64,000 nucleotides of DNA from contig NZ_LT629799.1 of NCBI RefSeq assembly GCF_900105785.1, forward strand, positions 1,612,001 to 1,676,000. Direction: 5' to 3'. Under the pieces are notes generated by a model. The model had not been told where the DNA came from, did no database searches, and was given only the letters and a program-made list of their open reading frames with translations. Positions within the stretch are counted from its first letter, which is position 1. Every line of letters starts with the position of its first letter. This stretch comes from Microlunatus sagamiharensis (GTDB lineage Bacteria > Actinomycetota > Actinomycetes > Propionibacteriales > Propionibacteriaceae). A program made the translations under genes and the position numbers. This document shows, piece by piece, positions 9,206 through 17,896 of this stretch.

Positions 9206-10404
9206 CGGCCGGGGGCGAGGCGCAGCCCGCGGCGTTCGACGTCGGCGAGGTAGGACTCGGCGTTGCGCCGGGTCTCCGCGACCGAGTCGCCGCCGAACTT
9301 CTCCAGCGCGGCCTCGGCGAGCACCAGGGCGGCCATGGCCTCGGCCACCACGCCGGCCGCGGGCACGGCGCAGACGTCGGAGCGCTGGTGGTGCGCGACC
9401 GCGGCCTCGCCCGTGGAGGTGTCGATGGTGCGCAGCGCACGCGGGATGGTGGCGATCGGCTTCATGGCCACCCGCACGCGCAGGACCTCGCCGGTGCTCA
9501 TGCCGCCCTCGGTGCCACCGCTGCGACCCGAGACGCGGGCGATGCCGCCCTCGCCCGGGGTGATCTCGTCGTGGGCCAGGCTGCCGCGGGTGCGGGCGAG
9601 CTCGAAGCCGTCGCCGATCTCCACGCCCTTGATCGCCTGGATGCCCATCATCGCGCCCGCGAGCCGCGCGTCGAGGCGCCGGTCGCCGTGCACGTGGGAG
9701 CCGAGGCCCGGGGGCAGGCCCCAGACGACGACCTCGACGACCCCGCCGAGCGTGTCGCCGTCCTTCTGGGCAGCCTCGACCTCGGCCTTCATCGCGGCGG
9801 CCGCCCCGGGGTCGAAGCAGCGCAGCGGGTCGGCGTCGATCGCCGCGAGGTCGTCGGGGCCCGGGACGACGCCGGCGGGCGCCCTGACCGGACCGAGCTC
9901 GACCACGTGGCTGAGGACCTGCACCCCGTACGCCTGCTCGAGGAAGCGCCGGGCGACGCAGCCGAGCGCCACACGGGCGGCGGTCTCACGGGCGCTGGCC
10001 CGCTCGAGGACCGGGCGGGCCTCGTCGAAGTCGTACTTCTGCATGCCGACGAGGTCGGCGTGGCCCGGCCGCGGCCGGGTCAGCTTGGCGTTGCGCGCCT
10101 GGGCCTCGAGGACCTCGGCGTCGACCGGGTCCGCCGCCATCACGGTCTGCCACTTGGGCCACTCCGTGTTGGCCACCTGGATCGCGACCGGGCCCCCCTG
10201 GGTCTCGCCGTGGCGGACCCCACCGAGCAGCGTGACCGCGTCGGCCTCGAACTTCATCCGGGCGCCCCGGCCGAAGCCGAGCCGTCGCCGGGCGAGCGCC
10301 TCCTGGACGTCGGTCGTCGTCACCTGCACGTGGGCGGGCAGCCCCTCCAGCACCGCGACGAGCGCGGGGCCGTGGGACTCGCCTGCGGTCAGCCAGCGGA
10401 GCAC
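9202..10404 (-). CDS. aroC: Chorismate synthase
   Basis: This 400-residue FMN-dependent enzyme makes chorismate from EPSP, the last common step to aromatic amino acids, folate and menaquinone. Family motifs are [19 protein letters not shown] at the N-terminus, the [13 protein letters not shown] segment, the [10 protein letters not shown] helix, [12 protein letters not shown] and the C-terminal [15 protein letters not shown]. Length is typical. It is the first of three overlapping genes aroC-aroK-aroB. The step-five enzyme AroA, AroF/G/H and AroQ/D are not in this window. Confidence 0.97.
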   Translation of the reverse strand: MLRWLTAGESHGPALVAVLEGLPAHVQVTTTDVQEALARRRLGFGRGARMKFEADAVTLLGGVRHGETQGGPVAIQVANTEWPKWQTVMAADPVDAEVLEAQARNAKLTRPRPGHADLVGMQKYDFDEARPVLERASARETAARVALGCVARRFLEQAYGVQVLSHVVELGPVRAPAGVVPGPDDLAAIDADPLRCFDPGAAAAMKAEVEAAQKDGDTLGGVVEVVVWGLPPGLGSHVHGDRRLDARLAGAMMGIQAIKGVEIGDGFELARTRGSLAHDEITPGEGGIARVSGRSGGTEGGMSTGEVLRVRVAMKPIATIPRALRTIDTSTGEAAVAHHQRSDVCAVPAAGVVAEAMAALVLAEAALEKFGGDSVAETRRNAESYLADVERRGLRLAPGR

Positions 10405-10464
10405 GCGGGCCAGTGTTCCACGCGCACGCCGACCGGACGCCGACGTCCCGTCGCCGTCGGCGCC

Positions 10465-11901
10465 TCAGCCGAGGAGCTTGCCGAGCTGGTCCTTGAAGGT
10501 GAGGACCGAGAGGGTCCCGAAGAGCAGGAACGCCCAGACCAGCGCGCCGAGCCGGAAGCCCCGCACCCGGATGGCCGCCGGCAGGCTGCGCCGGTTGATC
10601 AGGACGAGCAGCCCCGAGTAGAGGAACATCATGAAGCCGCCGACCACCGCGGCGATGATCAGCAGCACGAGGGGCTGGTCGAAGCCGGCGGCGAGCACGA
10701 TGATGCCGATGCCCACCAGGCCCCAGACGAGCCCGGCGTAGACCTTCGACTCGTTGGCGTCGCGCTTGTAGCTCGTCTTGATCACGTCCGCGGCGAGCCG
10801 GCTCGTGTAGTCGACGATCCCGAGCGCCGCGCCGAAGAGCGAGAACGAGCCGACGATCCAGAAGAAGAACTTGAACCACGACCCGACGCGCTCGGCCAGC
10901 ACCTCGCCCTCGGTGCGCACGAAGGCGATGCCGTTGGTCAGGTCGTCGCGGCCGTAGACGGTCGAGTAGGCCAGCAGCGAGGTGAACATGATCGTCAGGA
11001 AGGTGATCAGCACGAAGGTGAAGAGCTGCTCGAGGTTGGCGAACTTCCACCAGCCCTTCCAGCGGCCCAGGTTCTGCTGCGTCGGCTCGAAGATGTAGCC
11101 GGGCGAGGGCTTGGCCTCCGGCTGCCCGGTGACCGGGCTGACGAGCCGCGGGACCAGGGAGCCCATGCCGAAGCCCTTGTCCCGGATCCAGTTCGACTGC
11201 ACGAGGTTCTGCCCGCCGCCCGCACCGGCGAAGGCGAGCGCCCCGAGCAGCGTGGCGAAGCCGAGCTGCTCGTACGGGATGCCCGGCCGGGTGACGATCT
11301 GCGGGACGTCGCTCCAGGCGTCCGCGCCGACGGCGACGATCGCGCCGATGACGAAGAGCAGGATCACCGCCGCGACCTTGAGCATCTGCGCCCGTTCGAG
11401 GGCCACGTAGACCACCGGGGCGAGGGTGAGGATGAGCCCGATCGCCAGCAGCATGCCGATGGCGATGAAGGTCGGCTTGCCGCCGAAGACGTACGAGGCG
11501 AGGGTCGCGCTGCTGGTCGCCCAGCCGGGCCAGAGGTTGGCGAAGTAGGCCAGGATCGCGAAGACCAGCCCCCAGTGGCGCCAGTAGCGGCTGAAGCCGG
11601 TCAGCGCCGTCTCCCCCGTCGCCAGCGTGTAGCGCTCGATCTCGAGGTTGAGGAAGTACTGCGTGACGAGGCCGACGAGCGCCGCCCACACGAAGATCAG
11701 CCCCACCTGGCTGGCGATGTAGGGGAAGAGCACGAACTCCCCGGACGACAGCCCCACCCCGGCGGCGATGATGCCGGGACCGATCAGGCGCCGGTACTTC
11801 TTCGGCGGGTCGGGCAGGTCGCGCACCTCCGGGCGCGGGAGCGTCCTGGTCGGGAAGCTGTCTGCGGCGGAACGGCTGGTCGCGTCGTCGGTGACTGCCA
11901 T
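10465..11901 (-). CDS. Nramp-superfamily transporter lacking canonical metal-site motifs
   Basis: This is a 478-residue membrane protein with about 11 predicted helices. It matches Nramp relatives through GPGIIAAGVGLSSGEF at TM1 (about residue 41 onward) and the TM6 region AFAGAGGGQNLVQSNWIRDKG. Classical Nramp Mn2+/Fe2+ importers have DPGN in TM1 and MPH in TM6. Here those positions read IGPGI and GAGGGQ, so the transition-metal ligands Asp, Asn and Met appear absent. Related divergent clades are known to carry Mg2+ or unknown substrates. It lies between aroE and aroC on the same strand (45-bp and 60-bp gaps), splitting the shikimate genes without an obvious functional link. Confidence 0.72.
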   Translation of the reverse strand: MAVTDDATSRSAADSFPTRTLPRPEVRDLPDPPKKYRRLIGPGIIAAGVGLSSGEFVLFPYIASQVGLIFVWAALVGLVTQYFLNLEIERYTLATGETALTGFSRYWRHWGLVFAILAYFANLWPGWATSSATLASYVFGGKPTFIAIGMLLAIGLILTLAPVVYVALERAQMLKVAAVILLFVIGAIVAVGADAWSDVPQIVTRPGIPYEQLGFATLLGALAFAGAGGGQNLVQSNWIRDKGFGMGSLVPRLVSPVTGQPEAKPSPGYIFEPTQQNLGRWKGWWKFANLEQLFTFVLITFLTIMFTSLLAYSTVYGRDDLTNGIAFVRTEGEVLAERVGSWFKFFFWIVGSFSLFGAALGIVDYTSRLAADVIKTSYKRDANESKVYAGLVWGLVGIGIIVLAAGFDQPLVLLIIAAVVGGFMMFLYSGLLVLINRRSLPAAIRVRGFRLGALVWAFLLFGTLSVLTFKDQLGKLLG

Positions 11902-11946
11902 GACGGCATGTTTCCAGGTGCGCGTGCCGCCCGTCGGGGCGCCCCC

Positions 11947-12780
11947 TCAGGCGCGCTCGGCCAGGGCCCTGTCCCCCGCCGCCCGCAGGACCTCCGGCGA
12001 GGGCCTGCGCCCGGTCATCAGCTCGACCTGCTCGACGGCCTGCCCGACCAGCAGGTCGAGCCCGTCGAGCACGCGTACGCCCGCCCGCCCGGCCGCGTCG
12101 GCGAGGGCCGTGGGCCACGGGTCGTAGACCACGTCGAAGACGACCCCGGCGCTGGCCGCCAGCGCCTCGGCCTGGTCGTCGACCGCCCCGGCCGTGACCG
12201 TCGACACCAGCAGCCCGGCCTCGGGCGGGGCACTGCCCCAGCGCGGCACGGCGAGCTCGACGCCCACCGCCTCGGCGAGGGGCGCCAGGGACCGGGCCTT
12301 CGCCGGGTCCCGCGCCAGCACCTGCACGGTGGTCGCGCCGAGCCGGGGTGCCGCGACGAGCGCCGAGCGGGCGGTGGCCCCCGAGCCGACGACGGACACC
12401 GTGGCCACTGGGTCCTGCGTGATCGAGCGGACCGCCCAGACCAGCCCGGCGACGTCGGTGTTCTCGACGCGCCGTTCGTCCAGCAGGAGCGTGTTGCCCG
12501 CCCCGGCCAGCCGCGCGGTCTCGGAGACCTCGACCCCGTCGAGCTCGAGGACGGCGACCTTCAGCGGCATGGTCAGGCTCAGCCCACGCCACGTCTCGTC
12601 GAGCCCGTCCACGAAAGCGGCGAGCCCGTCCGCCTCCACCTCCGCCAGCCCGTACGACCAGCCCGCCATGCCCAGCTCGGCGTACGCCGCGGCGTGCAGG
12701 GCCGGCGACAGCGAGTGGGCGATCGGCGAGCCGAGGACGGCCGCCCGGTGCCGGACGAGGCTCCCGGGCTCAGCTGTCAC
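11947..12780 (-). CDS. aroE: Shikimate dehydrogenase
   Basis: This 277-residue enzyme reduces 3-dehydroshikimate with NADPH. The substrate domain has LGSPIAHSLSPALHAAAY (Ser pair binding the carboxylate) and the catalytic-Lys segment SLTMPLK. The signatures AGAGNTLL and ENTDVAG contain the conserved Asn and Asp. The nucleotide loop VVGSGATARSAL replaces the usual GxGGxx with GSGATA, as in a number of actinobacterial AroE proteins. GTG at 12780 overlaps the mltG stop by 11 bp, so it is coupled to mltG, the conserved mltG-aroE arrangement. Confidence 0.94.
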   Translation of the reverse strand: MTAEPGSLVRHRAAVLGSPIAHSLSPALHAAAYAELGMAGWSYGLAEVEADGLAAFVDGLDETWRGLSLTMPLKVAVLELDGVEVSETARLAGAGNTLLLDERRVENTDVAGLVWAVRSITQDPVATVSVVGSGATARSALVAAPRLGATTVQVLARDPAKARSLAPLAEAVGVELAVPRWGSAPPEAGLLVSTVTAGAVDDQAEALAASAGVVFDVVYDPWPTALADAAGRAGVRVLDGLDLLVGQAVEQVELMTGRRPSPEVLRAAGDRALAERA

Positions 12781-13891
12781 AACGGCCGGGGTTGCTCTGG
12801 CAGTAGGCCTGGAACTCCTTGACGATCTGCTGGAACTCCGCGTCCGTCTCGGCGAACTTGGTCTCGCCCGTGTCGAAGTTCACGGTGGTGAAGTACAGCC
12901 ACTTGCCGGGCTCGGGGTTGGCCGCCGCCTCCAGCGCGGCCTTGCCGGGCGCCGAGATCGGGCCGGGCGGCAGGCCCTTGCGCAGGTAGGTGTTGTACTT
13001 CGACTTGCTCGCCCGGTCCTTCGGCGTCGTCGTGTTGGTGTTCAGGTTCTCGGCGTAGATGACCGTCGAGTCGAGGCCGAGCGGGATGCCCTGGTCGAGC
13101 CGGTTGTAAAGCACCTGCGCGACCTTGGCGCGGTACTGGTCCTGGTTGACCTCGCGCTCGATGATGCTGGCGACGATGAGGACCTCGTACGGGCTCCGGT
13201 CGAGCTTCTTGGCCGCGGCCTGGAGGTCGATGTCGTCGGCGACCGACTTGTACTCGTCCACCATCTGCTTGAGCGTCGAGGTCGCCGTCGCGTCGGCCGT
13301 GAGCTCGTAGGTGTCGGGGAAGAGGAACCCCTCCGGGTTGCCCTTGGCGTAGGAGGGCAGGCCGATCGACTTGGGGTTGTCGAGGGCCTTCTCGAACGCC
13401 GAGCGCTTGATCTTGGTGCCCTTGACGAGCGCGTCTACCTGCTTGCTGAGCCGCAGGCCCTCCGGGATCGTGAACTGCGCGCGCACGCGCGACTCCCCCG
13501 GGTTGATCAGCAGGCGGAGGGCGTCGATGGCCGGCATCTGCGTCCGCATGATGTAGCGGCCGGGCTGGATGCTGGTCGCGCGCTCCTCGGAGGCGACCGC
13601 GGAGTCCCAGGCCTGCGTCGACTTGATGACGTCGTCCTTGAGGAGCACCCCGCCGATCTCGTCGAGCGTCGCGCCGTTCGGCACGGTGACGGTGATCGAG
13701 GCCTTGCCGGCGCCCGTGTAGTCGGGCTCCTCGCCGAAGTTGCTCATGAGCGACTTGCCCTGGCTGTAGACGAACCAGCCGCCGCCGACGAGCACCGCGA
13801 TCGCCAGGAGGACCGCCAGGCAGCCCTTGCCCTGGTGGACGATCTCCTTGGCGGCGCTCGGCCTGGTGTCGGGATCGAGCATCGACGACAC
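12770..13891 (-). CDS. mltG: Endolytic peptidoglycan transglycosylase MltG
   Basis: The predicted product is about 373 residues. MltG is an inner-membrane enzyme that cleaves nascent glycan strands and terminates their polymerisation. A short cytoplasmic N-terminus precedes one transmembrane helix (GCLAVLLAIAVLVGGGWFVY), a LysM-like segment (VTVPNGATLDEIGGVL) and the YceG catalytic domain with the Glu in VASIIEREVN and the downstream LDSTVIYA and SPYNTY-like KYNTYLRKGLPPGPI segments. GTG at 13891 is chosen because GAGGAG lies nine bases upstream; the ATG nine bases further in is the alternative. It precedes aroE with an 11-bp overlap and follows ruvX. Confidence 0.92.
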   Translation of the reverse strand: MSSMLDPDTRPSAAKEIVHQGKGCLAVLLAIAVLVGGGWFVYSQGKSLMSNFGEEPDYTGAGKASITVTVPNGATLDEIGGVLLKDDVIKSTQAWDSAVASEERATSIQPGRYIMRTQMPAIDALRLLINPGESRVRAQFTIPEGLRLSKQVDALVKGTKIKRSAFEKALDNPKSIGLPSYAKGNPEGFLFPDTYELTADATATSTLKQMVDEYKSVADDIDLQAAAKKLDRSPYEVLIVASIIEREVNQDQYRAKVAQVLYNRLDQGIPLGLDSTVIYAENLNTNTTTPKDRASKSKYNTYLRKGLPPGPISAPGKAALEAAANPEPGKWLYFTTVNFDTGETKFAETDAEFQQIVKEFQAYCQSNPGRCDS

Positions 13892-13956
13892 GGTCGGGGT
13901 CTCCTCGGGTCGGGTGCTCGACCCGGGGGCGGTCGAGAGGGTCTGGACCAGCCGGG

Positions 13957-14418
13957 TCAGGCGGTCGGTCCCGGCAAGACTAACTCGCCGGGCGGCTGGT
14001 CCCTGGAACGTTCGACGCCCAGCGCGTGCTCGAGGATGGCCGCGGCCGCCGCGGCGTCGATGACCGAGCGCTGCGCCTTCGCCGAGCGGCCACCCTCGCG
14101 CATCCGCCGTGACACCTCCACCGTGGTGAGCCGCTCGTCGACCAGCCGCACCGGCACGGAGGTCCGCGCGGCGAGCGCGGCGGCGCACCGACGCACCTTC
14201 ACCGCGGCCGGACCCTCGGTCCCGGCGAGCGTCGTCGGCAGCCCGACGACGACCTCCAGCGGCTCCAGCTCGGCCAGCACCGCGAGCAGGTCGTCGACCT
14301 CGCGCTCCCCCGCCTTGACCGTCGCGTACGGCGTGGCCAGCACGCCGTCGGGGTCGCACCGGGCGACCCCGATCCGCGCGTCGCCCCAGTCGACCCCGAC
14401 CCTGACGCCCCTTCTCAT
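13957..14418 (-). CDS. ruvX: Putative pre-16S rRNA nuclease / Holliday junction resolvase-like protein (YqgF)
   Basis: This is a 153-residue RNase H-fold protein. YqgF/RuvX family members process the 5' end of 16S rRNA and resemble RuvC resolvases. Visible motifs are the N-terminal Asp strand VGVDWGDARIGVA, the PLEVVVGLPTTLAGTEG segment, VDERLTTVE and the C-terminal IDAAAAAAILEHAL containing the second catalytic Asp. Length is typical. It sits between alaS and mltG, a conserved order in Gram-positives. ATG at 14418 has GGAG eight bases upstream. Confidence 0.93.
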   Translation of the reverse strand: MRRGVRVGVDWGDARIGVARCDPDGVLATPYATVKAGEREVDDLLAVLAELEPLEVVVGLPTTLAGTEGPAAVKVRRCAAALAARTSVPVRLVDERLTTVEVSRRMREGGRSAKAQRSVIDAAAAAAILEHALGVERSRDQPPGELVLPGPTA

Positions 14419-14490
14419 CGTCCTCGCTCCGCTCGAACGCGTTTGCGACCCGACCGACGCCGGTCCGGGCGCCGACGAACGGAGGAGGAA

Positions 14491-14522
14491 CCGGTGACGA
14501 CACGTTCTTCCGTCGTCACCGG
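14491..14522. terminator. Hairpin terminator downstream of alaS
   Basis: A perfect 11-bp stem (CCGGTGACGAC at 14491-14501 with its complement at 14512-14522) encloses a 10-nt loop, 57 bp past the alaS stop and before ruvX. There is no U-tract. The remaining bases of this 160-bp gap show only GAC/GTC-rich low complexity. Confidence 0.55.
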
Positions 14523-14578
14523 CGACGACGACGTCGTCGGGTTGGAGCCCGGAACGCGCCGGAGCGAAGCGGAGGCCA

Positions 14579-17251
14579 TCAACTCTGGAGCACGTGGCCG
14601 ATCGCGTGCTCGACCGCGGTGAGGGCCTCCTGGCTCTTCGAGCCGTCGGAACCGCCGCCCTGCGCGATGTCGGGCTTGCCGCCGCCGCGCCCGCCGAGGG
14701 TCTCGCTCGCCACCCGGACGAGGTCGCCAGCGGAGAGGCGACGGTGGCGGGCGCCCTCGGTCGTCACGACCACGACGCTCGGCTTGTCGGCGCTGCCGCC
14801 GACCACGGCCACGACCGCCGCGCGGTCCTGCACGCGGTTGCGCACCTCGAGGGCGAGCGAGCGCAGGTCGTTGCCGGCCACGCCGGGCGCGGCGTGGCCG
14901 ATGTAGTCGACGCCCCACATCTCGTGCGCCCGTGCGACGATGCTGCCGGCCTCGGCCAGCACCTGGCGGCTGCGCAGCTCGGCGATCTGGCGCTCGGCGT
15001 CCTTGAGCTGGGCGACGAGCCGGCCGACGCGGTCGACGAGCTGGTCGGGCTGCACCTTGAGCGTCTCGGTGAGCCCGTGGACGAGGCTGCGCTCGGCCGC
15101 GAGGTAACGGAAGGCCTCGATGCCGACGAAGGCCTCGACGCGCCGCACGCCCGAGCCCACGCTCGACTCGGTCGTGATGGTGACCAGGCCGACCTGCGAG
15201 GAGTGCTGCACGTGCGTGCCGCCGCAGAGCTCGCGCGACCAGGGGCCGCCCATCTCGACGACGCGCACCTCCTCGTCGTAGGTCTCGCCGAACAGCGCCA
15301 GCGCACCGATCTCGCGCGCGGTCGCCAGCGGCATGTACGTCGCGGAGACGTCCAGGTCGGCGCGGATCGCGCGGTTGGCCGCCTCCTCCACGTCGCTGCG
15401 CGTGGCCTGCGAGAGCCCGCCCTGCCACGCGAAGTCGAGCCGCAGGTAGCCGGGCTTGTTGTACGAGCCGCTCTGCAGGGCGGTCGGGCCGAGCACCTGG
15501 CGCAGCGCCGCGTGCATGACGTGCGTGCCCGAGTGCGCCTGGCAGGCGCCGAGGCGCCACTCGCCGTCGACCTGCGCGAGCACGTCGGTGCCCGACTGCA
15601 GCTCGCCGCGGGCGACGCGGACGCGGTGCACGACCAGGCCCTTGACCGGGCGCTGCACGTCGACGACCTCGAGCTCGAAGCCGTCGCCGGTGATGGTGCC
15701 CGCGTCGGAGTCCTGACCACCTGACTCGGCGTAGAAAGGGGTGCGCTCGAGGACGACCTCGACCACGTCGCCCTCGGCCGCCGAGGCGACCAGGTCGCCG
15801 TCGAGGACGATGCCGCGGATGCTCGTGTCGCTGGCCAGCTCGGAGTAGCCGGTGAACGGCGTGACGCCGGTCGCCCGCAGCTCGCGGTAGACCTCGACCG
15901 CCTGCGCACCCGCCTTCTTGCTCTTGGCGTCGGCCTTGGCCCGCGCCTTCTGCTCGGCCATCAGCCGACGGAACCCGTCGGCGTCGACGCTCAGCCCCTG
16001 CTCCGAGGCCATCTCCAGCGTCAGGTCGATCGGGAAGCCGTACGTGTCGTGCAGCTGGAACGCGCGGTCGCCGCTGAGCGTCGAGCCGCCGCCCTTGCGG
16101 GTGTCCGCGACCGCGACGTCGAAGATCTGAGTGCCGGAGACGAGGGTGCGGCGGAACGCCTCCTCCTCCGCGTACGCGATCCCCGCGATGCGGTCCCAGT
16201 CGCGCTCGACCTCGGGGTAGGACGCCTTCATGACGTCGCGGCTGACCGGCAGCAGCTCGGGCAGCACCGGGTCGGTGACGCCGAGCAGGCGCATCGACCG
16301 GACGACGCGGCGCAGCAGGCGGCGCAGCACGTAGCCGCGCGCCTCGTTGCCCGGCGTGACGCCGTCGGCGATGAGCATCAGCCCGGAGCGGACGTGGTCG
16401 GCGACGACGCGCATGCGGACGTCGTCGTCGTGCCCGCCCTCGGCGCCGTAGGTCCTGCCCGACAGCTCGGCGGCCTTGCGCAGCACGCCGACGACCTCGT
16501 CGATCTCGTAGAGGTTGTCGACGCCCTGGAGCAGCGTCGCGACCCGCTCGAGGCCCATGCCGGTGTCGATGTTCTTGCGCGGCAGGTCGGCGAGCACGTC
16601 GAAGTCGTCCTTGGCGCGGACGGTCGACAGCTCCTCCTGCATGAACACGAGGTTCCAGATCTCGAGGTAGCGGTCCTCGTCGACGACCGGGCCGCCCTCG
16701 CGCCCGTACTCGGGGCCGCGGTCGTAGTAGATCTCGCTGCAGGGACCGCCGGGACCCGGGATGCCCATGTTCCAGTAGTTGTCGAGCAGGCCGCGGCGCT
16801 GGATCCGCTCCGGCGGGAGACCGGCGATGTTCTCCCAGAGCCGGGCCGCCTCGTCGTCGGAGTGCAGCACGGTGACCCAGACCCGGTTGGGGTCGAAGCC
16901 GAGGAACCCGTCGTCCTGGCTCCCGGTGACGAGCTCCCAGGCGAAGCGGATCGCCTCGGCCTTGAAGTAGTCGCCGAAGGAGAAGTTGCCGTTCATCTGG
17001 AAGAAAGTGCCGTGGCGCGTGGTCTTGCCGACCTCCTCGATGTCGAGGGTGCGCACGCACTTCTGCACCGAGGTGGCGCGGTCGTACGGCGGGGTCTCGG
17101 CGCCGGTGAAGTACGGCTTGAAGGGCACCATGCCGGCGTTGACGAACAGCAGCGTGGGGTCGTTGTAGAGCAGGGGCGCCGACGGGACGACCTGGTGTCC
17201 GCGCGCGGCGAAGTAGTCCAGGAAGCGGCGCCGGATCTCGGCGGTTCTCAT
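14579..17251 (-). CDS. alaS: Alanyl-tRNA synthetase
   Basis: This 890-residue class II synthetase attaches Ala to tRNA-Ala and clears mischarged Ser/Gly. The catalytic domain starts at MRTAEIRRRFLDYF, with motif 1/2 regions LLFVNAGMVPFKPYF and RHGTFFQMNGNFSFGDYF. The editing-domain zinc motif HSGTHVMH and the later CGGTHV are present, followed by a C-terminal coiled coil and a Gly-rich C-Ala domain ending GGRGGGKPDIAQGG. Upstream in-frame sequence lacks family homology. ATG at 17251 is preceded by GAGGAA at a spacing of seven. It lies in the usual alaS-ruvX-mltG-aroE order. Confidence 0.97.
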   Translation of the reverse strand: MRTAEIRRRFLDYFAARGHQVVPSAPLLYNDPTLLFVNAGMVPFKPYFTGAETPPYDRATSVQKCVRTLDIEEVGKTTRHGTFFQMNGNFSFGDYFKAEAIRFAWELVTGSQDDGFLGFDPNRVWVTVLHSDDEAARLWENIAGLPPERIQRRGLLDNYWNMGIPGPGGPCSEIYYDRGPEYGREGGPVVDEDRYLEIWNLVFMQEELSTVRAKDDFDVLADLPRKNIDTGMGLERVATLLQGVDNLYEIDEVVGVLRKAAELSGRTYGAEGGHDDDVRMRVVADHVRSGLMLIADGVTPGNEARGYVLRRLLRRVVRSMRLLGVTDPVLPELLPVSRDVMKASYPEVERDWDRIAGIAYAEEEAFRRTLVSGTQIFDVAVADTRKGGGSTLSGDRAFQLHDTYGFPIDLTLEMASEQGLSVDADGFRRLMAEQKARAKADAKSKKAGAQAVEVYRELRATGVTPFTGYSELASDTSIRGIVLDGDLVASAAEGDVVEVVLERTPFYAESGGQDSDAGTITGDGFELEVVDVQRPVKGLVVHRVRVARGELQSGTDVLAQVDGEWRLGACQAHSGTHVMHAALRQVLGPTALQSGSYNKPGYLRLDFAWQGGLSQATRSDVEEAANRAIRADLDVSATYMPLATAREIGALALFGETYDEEVRVVEMGGPWSRELCGGTHVQHSSQVGLVTITTESSVGSGVRRVEAFVGIEAFRYLAAERSLVHGLTETLKVQPDQLVDRVGRLVAQLKDAERQIAELRSRQVLAEAGSIVARAHEMWGVDYIGHAAPGVAGNDLRSLALEVRNRVQDRAAVVAVVGGSADKPSVVVVTTEGARHRRLSAGDLVRVASETLGGRGGGKPDIAQGGGSDGSKSQEALTAVEHAIGHVLQS

Positions 17252-17294
17252 GATCAGGTTCCTCGTGGGGTGGTGGTGCGGTCGGCGGGTGGGG

Positions 17295-17828
17295 TCAGTC
17301 CTCGCGGCTCGGCCGCCCGCTAGCTCGCTCGTCGGGGCCGGCGCCGGGCCGGCCGGGCTCGCCGGTGAGGGCACGCAGCTCGGCCTCGCGCTCGGCCATG
17401 GCGACCTTGATCCGGGCCCGGCGGGCACGGCGCTCGCTGCGGCGCCCGTCCGGGTCGTCGGTGGAGCTGCGCCGGACCGCCTGGCGCAGGCCGTGGCCCA
17501 GGGCCGCGGTCTTGACGAGCGGCTTGGCCACCGTCGCGTTGACGATGCCCGAGAGCTGGGCGGCGTTGTCGCTGACCAGGGTCGCGTTGGCGCTGACCTT
17601 GGCGACGTCGGCGGTGACCAGGCTGAGCTTGCCCAGCTCCTCGTTGGTCGCGCGCACCGTGCCCTGCAGCTCGGTGAGGATCGGGACGGTCTCCTGGCCC
17701 AGGTCGCGCACGGTGACGCGCAGCTCGTCGAGCACGCGGCCGAGCTTGAGCAGCGGCACGGCGAGGAAGACGACCAGCCCGACGCACGCGAGCGCGGCCA
17801 CCAGTCCGGCGACCTGACCGAGCGTCAT
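17295..17828 (-). CDS. DUF948 domain-containing membrane-anchored protein
   Basis: This is a 177-residue protein with one N-terminal transmembrane helix (VAGLVAALACVGLVVFLAVPLLKLG), then a long amphipathic helical region (LDELRVTVRDLGQETVPILTELQGTV) typical of DUF948, and a basic, disordered C-terminus rich in Arg. Related proteins sit immediately before alaS in many actinobacteria. Function is unknown; the coiled-coil anchored shape suggests an envelope-associated or scaffolding role. ATG at 17828 has GAGGAG just upstream. The gene is followed after 43 bp by alaS and may share its transcript. Confidence 0.8.
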   Translation of the reverse strand: MTLGQVAGLVAALACVGLVVFLAVPLLKLGRVLDELRVTVRDLGQETVPILTELQGTVRATNEELGKLSLVTADVAKVSANATLVSDNAAQLSGIVNATVAKPLVKTAALGHGLRQAVRRSSTDDPDGRRSERRARRARIKVAMAEREAELRALTGEPGRPGAGPDERASGRPSRED

Positions 17829-17896
17829 GGCTGCTCCTCGTTGCGGCGTGGGGTTGCGGCGTGGGCGTCCGGCGACGGCCGGCGGCGCGACCGACC

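Noticed and set aside
9986-12592. 868-codon minus-strand frame overlapping aroE, the Nramp-like gene and aroC
   Set aside because: It lies on the same strand but in a different frame from three well-recognised genes and is Arg/Pro-rich with no domain.
9388-12822. Very long plus-strand open frame (1,144 codons) opposite the aro genes
   Set aside because: It is antisense to aroC, the Nramp-like gene and aroE, has Arg/His/Asp-rich composition typical of shadow frames in high-GC DNA, and shows no recognisable domain.
14419-14460. Possible LexA box before ruvX (TCGAACGCGTTTGCGA)
   Set aside because: Only the left half site matches the SOS consensus; the right half has three mismatches of six.
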